Below, in pieces: positions 5,815 to 9,292 of a stretch of DNA of 9,292 nt (position 1 is its first letter; each line of letters opens with the position of its first letter). Below the pieces are notes generated by a model. That model searched no databases and was not told the DNA's origin. It saw nothing but the letters and a program-made list of their open reading frames with translations. Both the position numbers and the translations under genes were made by a program. The stretch comes from Tannerella sp. Lineage in GTDB: Bacteria > Bacteroidota > Bacteroidia > Bacteroidales > Tannerellaceae. The stretch covers positions 1-9,292 of the forward strand of contig JAITMT010000010.1 in assembly GCA_031277235.1 (NCBI GenBank), in the 5' to 3' direction.

Positions 5815-6160
5815 ATACCTGAAAAACATTACGCTGATTGCAGGTTTAGTCCTGTTGTTTTCCAACCTGTTGTTTGGAAGTATGATAAGCAGTTATCCTA
5901 CTTTTAATATGTTGCTGAATTGCGGCGTGATTATCGCCACGACTGTTTTACTATACGCTGTTGGGCAAATTGCTTTAAAAGACGGCTTTAAGATTTCGCT
6001 GTCTTTCCTGTTCAGTATCTTGGGCTTTATTGTCTTTATTTTGGGATTGTTTGCGCCGCAACGATACGAAGACAATTCTGCTCTTATGGCAATTCTGCTG
6101 ATTGTGATGTTTGAAGCTATTGTCTTGACTATTACATATATTATTTCAAAAAACAATTAA
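5777..6160 (+). CDS. Small four-helix integral membrane protein
   Basis: Up to 127 residues with four predicted membrane segments at about 17-36, 43-66, 72-93 and 102-124. The loop after the third contains FAPQRYEDN. The start is uncertain: GTG at 5777 lies 38 bases inside the SPFH gene and there is no ATG before the second helix. A CTG at 5819 in the same frame would place LKNITLIAG at the start, just after the upstream stop. Either way translation is probably coupled to the SPFH gene. I do not recognise a family. Its position between an SPFH protein and a membrane-anchored zinc-ribbon protein suggests that it is the membrane partner of the complex, perhaps comparable in role, though not in visible sequence, to YdjH of the Bacillus operon. 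It could also stem from a GYF-plus-membrane fusion split by a frameshift. Confidence 0.65.
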   Translation: MDKCLHLYLLIYKYLKNITLIAGLVLLFSNLLFGSMISSYPTFNMLLNCGVIIATTVLLYAVGQIALKDGFKISLSFLFSILGFIVFILGLFAPQRYEDNSALMAILLIVMFEAIVLTITYIISKNN

Positions 6161-6196
6161 AAAAAGATTATTCATATTAACAAAAAAATATAACTT

Positions 6197-7663
6197 ATGG
6201 GAACTTTAAAAGCGTTAAATTGCTCAAATTGTGGAGCTAATCTTAAGTATAACTTAGGAGACCCAATTGCTTATTGTCAATATTGTGATAGTGTGAACAT
6301 ATTTGATTTCACACAAAGCATTGGAGTACAGGATGATGTCAATGCCGAAGCATTGACACCAAGAATAATGGTGCCAAAAGAAAAATTTGCTGCCAACTAC
6401 TTTGAAAGTGCGGGCAATTCTCAAGGAGGCCATTTATGGATTGCTGACACCGAAATATTCTTTAAACCTCACGCTATCAATTTCGGAGACCTTTCCAAGA
6501 AGTATATGAAAATAGAAGATATTGTCAGTATGGTTAAAACGAATGAGATGTTTGGCATATCGAGAGTTTTAACAATCACAGACAAAAATGGAAACTCCAT
6601 GAAATTGGTTTCTTGGAACAGGGATCAGATTATCTCGACAATTGAAAAGAAAAAGCAAGATGATTTGAGTATGCCAAAAGCAGGAGAGGAAACAGGAAAT
6701 TGGATATGTGAATATTGCGGAAAGCAGATTGAAAAGAATAGCAACAATTGCAAATATTGCGGTGCAAACCTTACACAGACAGTGAGTTCACAGGTAGTAC
6801 AACCAACACAGACATCAAACACACCGCCTCCACCTCCCACGAATAGAAACAATGAAAATATCGGAGCGACAAAAGCACCTGCCCAAAGTTCGGGAAAGAA
6901 ATCGAAAAAAGGTTGCTTGAAATGGGTAGGGATATTTGTTGCTGTCATCATTGCCATTATTATTATCGCAAACCTTTTCAGCACAGAAAAAACGTTTTCT
7001 ACCTTTTCAGAACAGGAACAGGAAACACTGATGACTAACCTCTATGAACGTTTAGACCAATATTTTGTTTCTGACTTGAAACTAAATGAGAAATTAGCAC
7101 AACTTCTTGTATATGAAGATGAAACAATGTCTTATTTTTATCCTGATGTAGATAAGAAAGCATTGGAAAAAGAAGGAAAGGAAATAGGATTTAAGGTAGG
7201 AAACGAAATGATGCCAATTGCTGAGAAATGGGCTTCTGACAACAACATTGACTTTGAAGATTGGACAAACAGTATTGGCGGCGAACAATTGGTTGTTGAT
7301 TATTTGTCTCACTTATCTTTGTTAGCATCTGAAGAAGCGGAGGCGATGATGCAAGAAATGAAAACTACTTTAAGGGAAGGATTGGCACAGGGAAGTTCTG
7401 AAAACGATAATGCTGATTTTGCTTGGATTGTAGGGGATTGGATAAATAGCGATACCAACCATGAATTTACCTTTGAAGCAGACGGATCTTTCTCTTCGGG
7501 CGATGATTGCATAACAACAGGAACATTTACAATTCAAGGTAATATGGTGCATTTGAATGGTAAAACGGTGTGTCCCGATTGTGAAGACTGTGAAGAAAGC
7601 GAGTATAACGAAACGATGACAATCACAGGGGAGACATTAGAAGGGTATCAAAAATTTCAATGA
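6197..7663 (+). CDS. Membrane-anchored protein with two zinc ribbons, GRAM/PH-like domain and lipocalin-like C-terminal region
   Basis: A 488-residue protein. Residues 9-30 hold a first zinc ribbon (C9, C12, C27, C30). Residues 55-150 have the alternating strands and final helix of a GRAM/PH-like, possibly lipid-binding, domain (HLWIADTEIFFKP, MKIEDIVSMV, LTITDKNGNSMKLVSW). A second ribbon follows (C171, C174, C185, C188), then a linker with five prolines (210-214), a basic patch (KKSKKGCLK) and one membrane helix at 242-261. Residues 265-400 are helical and charged and should lie outside the cytoplasm. Residues 409-480 resemble lipocalin-like beta domains (VGDWINSDTNHEFTFEADGSF) with Cys438, 459, 462 and 465. 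Zinc ribbon plus membrane helix next to a YdjI-like protein recalls B. subtilis YdjG. The Pro run is a possible ligand of the GYF domain in the SPFH protein. Its stop overlaps the next start by four bases (ATGA). Confidence 0.75.
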   Translation: MGTLKALNCSNCGANLKYNLGDPIAYCQYCDSVNIFDFTQSIGVQDDVNAEALTPRIMVPKEKFAANYFESAGNSQGGHLWIADTEIFFKPHAINFGDLSKKYMKIEDIVSMVKTNEMFGISRVLTITDKNGNSMKLVSWNRDQIISTIEKKKQDDLSMPKAGEETGNWICEYCGKQIEKNSNNCKYCGANLTQTVSSQVVQPTQTSNTPPPPPTNRNNENIGATKAPAQSSGKKSKKGCLKWVGIFVAVIIAIIIIANLFSTEKTFSTFSEQEQETLMTNLYERLDQYFVSDLKLNEKLAQLLVYEDETMSYFYPDVDKKALEKEGKEIGFKVGNEMMPIAEKWASDNNIDFEDWTNSIGGEQLVVDYLSHLSLLASEEAEAMMQEMKTTLREGLAQGSSENDNADFAWIVGDWINSDTNHEFTFEADGSFSSGDDCITTGTFTIQGNMVHLNGKTVCPDCEDCEESEYNETMTITGETLEGYQKFQ

Positions 7664-8643
7664 AACGAAATTACTTTTTTATGGCAGCCATTTTATTTGT
7701 ACTACTGATTGGTTTTTCAACTTCCGTCAATGGCGCAAATCCTGTGAAATTGTCGTCCGATGACAGGGAAAAACTATCGCAGGCATTGGCTAAGTATGAC
7801 AATTTCAGCACAATTTGGAGCGAAGGGTTGTTGCCTGTGTTGAAAATAGAACCAAACGAGACATGGGGATTTATAGATAAATCGGGAAATGAGGTTATCC
7901 CCTGTATCTATCTTTACTATGACTTGGGGCTTTTTCATGAAGGGTTGGCACGTGTGTCAATAAACGGCAAAAAGTGTTTTGTCGACAAAACAGGAAAAGA
8001 GGTTATTTCCTTTCATTATGCGAGCGATTTTTCAGAGGGGTTGGCATATATTTATGACGGTCGGTTTCAGGGATATGTTGATAAAACAGGCAGGGAAGTC
8101 CTTCCCGTAACCTATACCGAAGCAAAACCTTTTTACGACGGTTTGGCATTGGTCAGGAAAGGGGATTTGTGGGGATTTATCGACAAAGAGGGCAATGAAG
8201 TTATCCCATTTATTTACAATTATTTATCAAACCGCTTTTCAGAGGGTTTGGGGTGTGTCAATAAAGATGGATTTTTCGGATTTATTGACAAGGCAGGTAA
8301 AGAAGTAATCCCCTTTATATATGACAGTGCAAGTTTTTTTTCAGACGGTTTGGCAGTGGTAGTGAAAAATGGATTATTGGGATATATTGATAAGACAGGA
8401 AAAGAGGTTATTCCCTTAAAGTATTCAAATGGAGACGTTTTTTCGGAAGGTTTGGCGTGGGTAATGAAAAATGGCAAATACGGTTATATTGACAAAACAG
8501 GAAAAGAGGTTATTCCGTTTATTTTCGATTACGCTTATTCTTTTTCAGAGGGCTTGGCAATGGTTAGAATTGGTGAAGATTTGGGTTTTATTGATAAAGA
8601 CGGTTATTTCATCGGGAAAGGCGTTGTAAGGAAAATATTTTAA
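7660..8643 (+). CDS. Secreted WG-repeat protein (eight repeats)
   Basis: A 327-residue protein. Residues 1-26 are a signal peptide: MKRN, then a hydrophobic core to about residue 20, and a likely cleavage after VNGA (type I, since no lipobox Cys is present). Residues 69-318 carry eight WG repeats (WG_beta_rep). The Asp of the (W/Y/F)GFIDK motif lies at 73, 109, 141, 175, 210, 244, 278 and 312, a period of about 34 residues. Each unit reads roughly xGxIDKxGxEVIPxxYxxxxxFSEGLAxVxxxG, and the last is incomplete. WG repeats are beta-rich units generally thought to mediate binding; no catalytic motif is seen. The start overlaps the preceding stop (ATGA), so it is coupled to the zinc-ribbon gene. 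It probably acts in the periplasm or at the surface, as the outer sensor or ligand-binding part of the operon's membrane system. A stand-alone adhesin-like role is possible. Confidence 0.85.
   Translation: MKRNYFFMAAILFVLLIGFSTSVNGANPVKLSSDDREKLSQALAKYDNFSTIWSEGLLPVLKIEPNETWGFIDKSGNEVIPCIYLYYDLGLFHEGLARVSINGKKCFVDKTGKEVISFHYASDFSEGLAYIYDGRFQGYVDKTGREVLPVTYTEAKPFYDGLALVRKGDLWGFIDKEGNEVIPFIYNYLSNRFSEGLGCVNKDGFFGFIDKAGKEVIPFIYDSASFFSDGLAVVVKNGLLGYIDKTGKEVIPLKYSNGDVFSEGLAWVMKNGKYGYIDKTGKEVIPFIFDYAYSFSEGLAMVRIGEDLGFIDKDGYFIGKGVVRKIF
7864..8613 (+). repeat. DNA-level tandem repeats encoding the WG units
   Basis: The WG array repeats at about 102 bases. The phrase ACAGGAAAAGAGGTTATT recurs at 7990-8007, 8395-8412 and 8499-8516 (all three identical), each after a codon pair for Asp-Lys. 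Identity at the nucleotide level, not only in protein, points to fairly recent unit duplication or gene conversion and makes copy-number change by recombination possible. Confidence 0.75.
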
Positions 8644-8674
8644 ACAGGGGAATAAAAATCATATAATCATACAA

Positions 8675-9292
8675 TTACGGCATAGAGACGCAATATTTTT
8701 TGTAAATCCGTTGTACCTGCACGATTTGGAACTGACCGCCTCGACTTGTCTTAAATCCCTGACTGTTCAGTGATTTTGTGATTTCGGCAAAGGTCTTGTT
8801 GTCGTTGGCCATCGCTTTGATTAGGGCGGCGGCACGTCGGTTGTTGGCGTTGTCAATCGCCTTTTGCGTATTGGTTTTGTTGCTGTTTGCTATTGCTTGC
8901 CTGTGTCTGTTCATCAGGTTTTCGGATTTCCCAAGTTGGTAGCCACGTGATTTTTTCGCCTGAAGGGACTGTCGGGTGCGGATGGATATAAGATTTGCCT
9001 CATATTCCGCTATACTGCTGATTATATGCAGGATAAGACGGTTTGCTTCGGGAAAATCGCAAAACAAAATTTCAACATCGCTTTCCAAAAGTTTTGAGGT
9101 AAACGCCACGTTGCGAGAAAGCCTGTCCAACTTGGCAACCGCCAAAATGGAATTGGTTTTGCGGCACTGTTCCAACGCCTGCATCAATTTCGGTCGGTCA
9201 TTGCGTTTCCCTGTTTCCGTCTCTACGTACTCATTCAGCATTACCCCCTCTTTGAGGTGGTTTGTTATGATTTCCCTCTGTGCTGCCACGCC
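8675..9292 (-). CDS. Small serine recombinase (resolvase/invertase family), N-terminus cut by window edge
   Basis: Read on the minus strand, the frame is open to the window end and stops with TAA at 8675-8677; about 205 residues are visible. The GTG at 9289 is not a credible start, because the sequence from GVAAQREII onward aligns with the middle of the catalytic domain. The YxRVS nucleophile region should lie just outside the window. Visible hallmarks are AQREII, a Gly-Lys-Arg segment, the AVAKLDRLSRN motif with the catalytic arginines, and the long helix EYEANLISIRTRQSLQAKKSRGYQLG. The C-terminal part ends in a helix-turn-helix (TFAEITKSLNSQGF, then SRGGQF and VQRIYKK) for site binding. It catalyses site-specific DNA strand exchange, either resolution of cointegrates, inversion or integration; which one cannot be told here. 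It converges on the WG operon with a 31-base gap. No att or res site is visible within the window. Confidence 0.85.
   Translation of the reverse strand, partial: GVAAQREIITNHLKEGVMLNEYVETETGKRNDRPKLMQALEQCRKTNSILAVAKLDRLSRNVAFTSKLLESDVEILFCDFPEANRLILHIISSIAEYEANLISIRTRQSLQAKKSRGYQLGKSENLMNRHRQAIANSNKTNTQKAIDNANNRRAAALIKAMANDNKTFAEITKSLNSQGFKTSRGGQFQIVQVQRIYKKYCVSMP

Noticed and set aside
7864..8613. CRISPR-like direct repeats
   Set aside because: The repeats are in frame, about 102 bases apart, and encode WG protein units; there are no constant short repeats with unique spacers.
8675..9289. Complete serine recombinase starting at GTG 9289
   Set aside because: The frame continues to the window edge and the catalytic serine region is absent, so the gene is truncated by the window, not short.

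Overview
The window reads as part of an accessory (mobile-element) region of a Bacteroidetes/Bacteroidales-type genome or plasmid. The evidence is a promoter with the Bacteroidetes -7 box TAnnTTTG (TATCTTTG at 4455-4462), A/T-rich translation starts without clear Shine-Dalgarno sequences, a BT4734/VirE-N-like domain typical of this phylum, an excisionase-type helix-turn-helix protein and a serine recombinase. No rRNA, tRNA, CRISPR array or complete insertion sequence is visible.

Left part (1-4213), element backbone. A short co-directional set comes first: the tail of an unknown gene (1-276), an unknown 225-residue protein (291-968) and a MerR/excisionase-like HTH protein (986-1279), with gaps of 14 and 17 bases. 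A gene-poor stretch follows (1280-1613). It holds a perfect 14-bp palindrome, GGGGGTATACCCCC, among several copies of TACCCCC and is a candidate origin or control region. Next is a replication-type cluster: a 64-residue protein made almost only of NUMOD3-like DNA-binding repeats (1614-1808), an unknown 207-residue protein with a possible winged-helix pattern (1830-2453), and a 592-residue fusion of a DnaB/Twinkle-type RecA helicase, a BT4734-like primase-related domain and a PriCT_2-like tail (2435-4213). The last two genes overlap by 19 bases.

Middle (4214-4698). About 485 bases carry no convincing gene. The first half holds a GC-richer hairpin (about 4289-4339). The second half has a clear promoter followed by a strongly structured segment: a 5' hairpin, then a closed multi-branch fold with an outer stem at 4517-4535/4631-4650. 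I read this as a structured small RNA or a structured leader of the downstream operon. I do not recognise the family.

Right part (4699-8643), cargo operon. Four genes are tightly packed (overlap 38, gap 36, overlap 4): a YdjI-like SPFH/Band-7 protein with a C-terminal GYF_2 domain; a small four-helix membrane protein; a membrane-anchored protein with two zinc ribbons and a GRAM/PH-like domain; and a secreted protein of eight WG repeats. SPFH plus zinc-ribbon membrane protein recalls the Bacillus subtilis ydjG-ydjH-ydjI partners of PspA in envelope stress. There is no PspA here, and the WG and GYF parts differ. My inference is a membrane-surveillance or envelope-protection module carried as cargo, possibly defensive.

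Right edge (8675-9292, minus strand). A serine recombinase, truncated by the window end before its catalytic serine, converges on the cargo operon. The cargo thus sits between replication genes and a site-specific recombinase.
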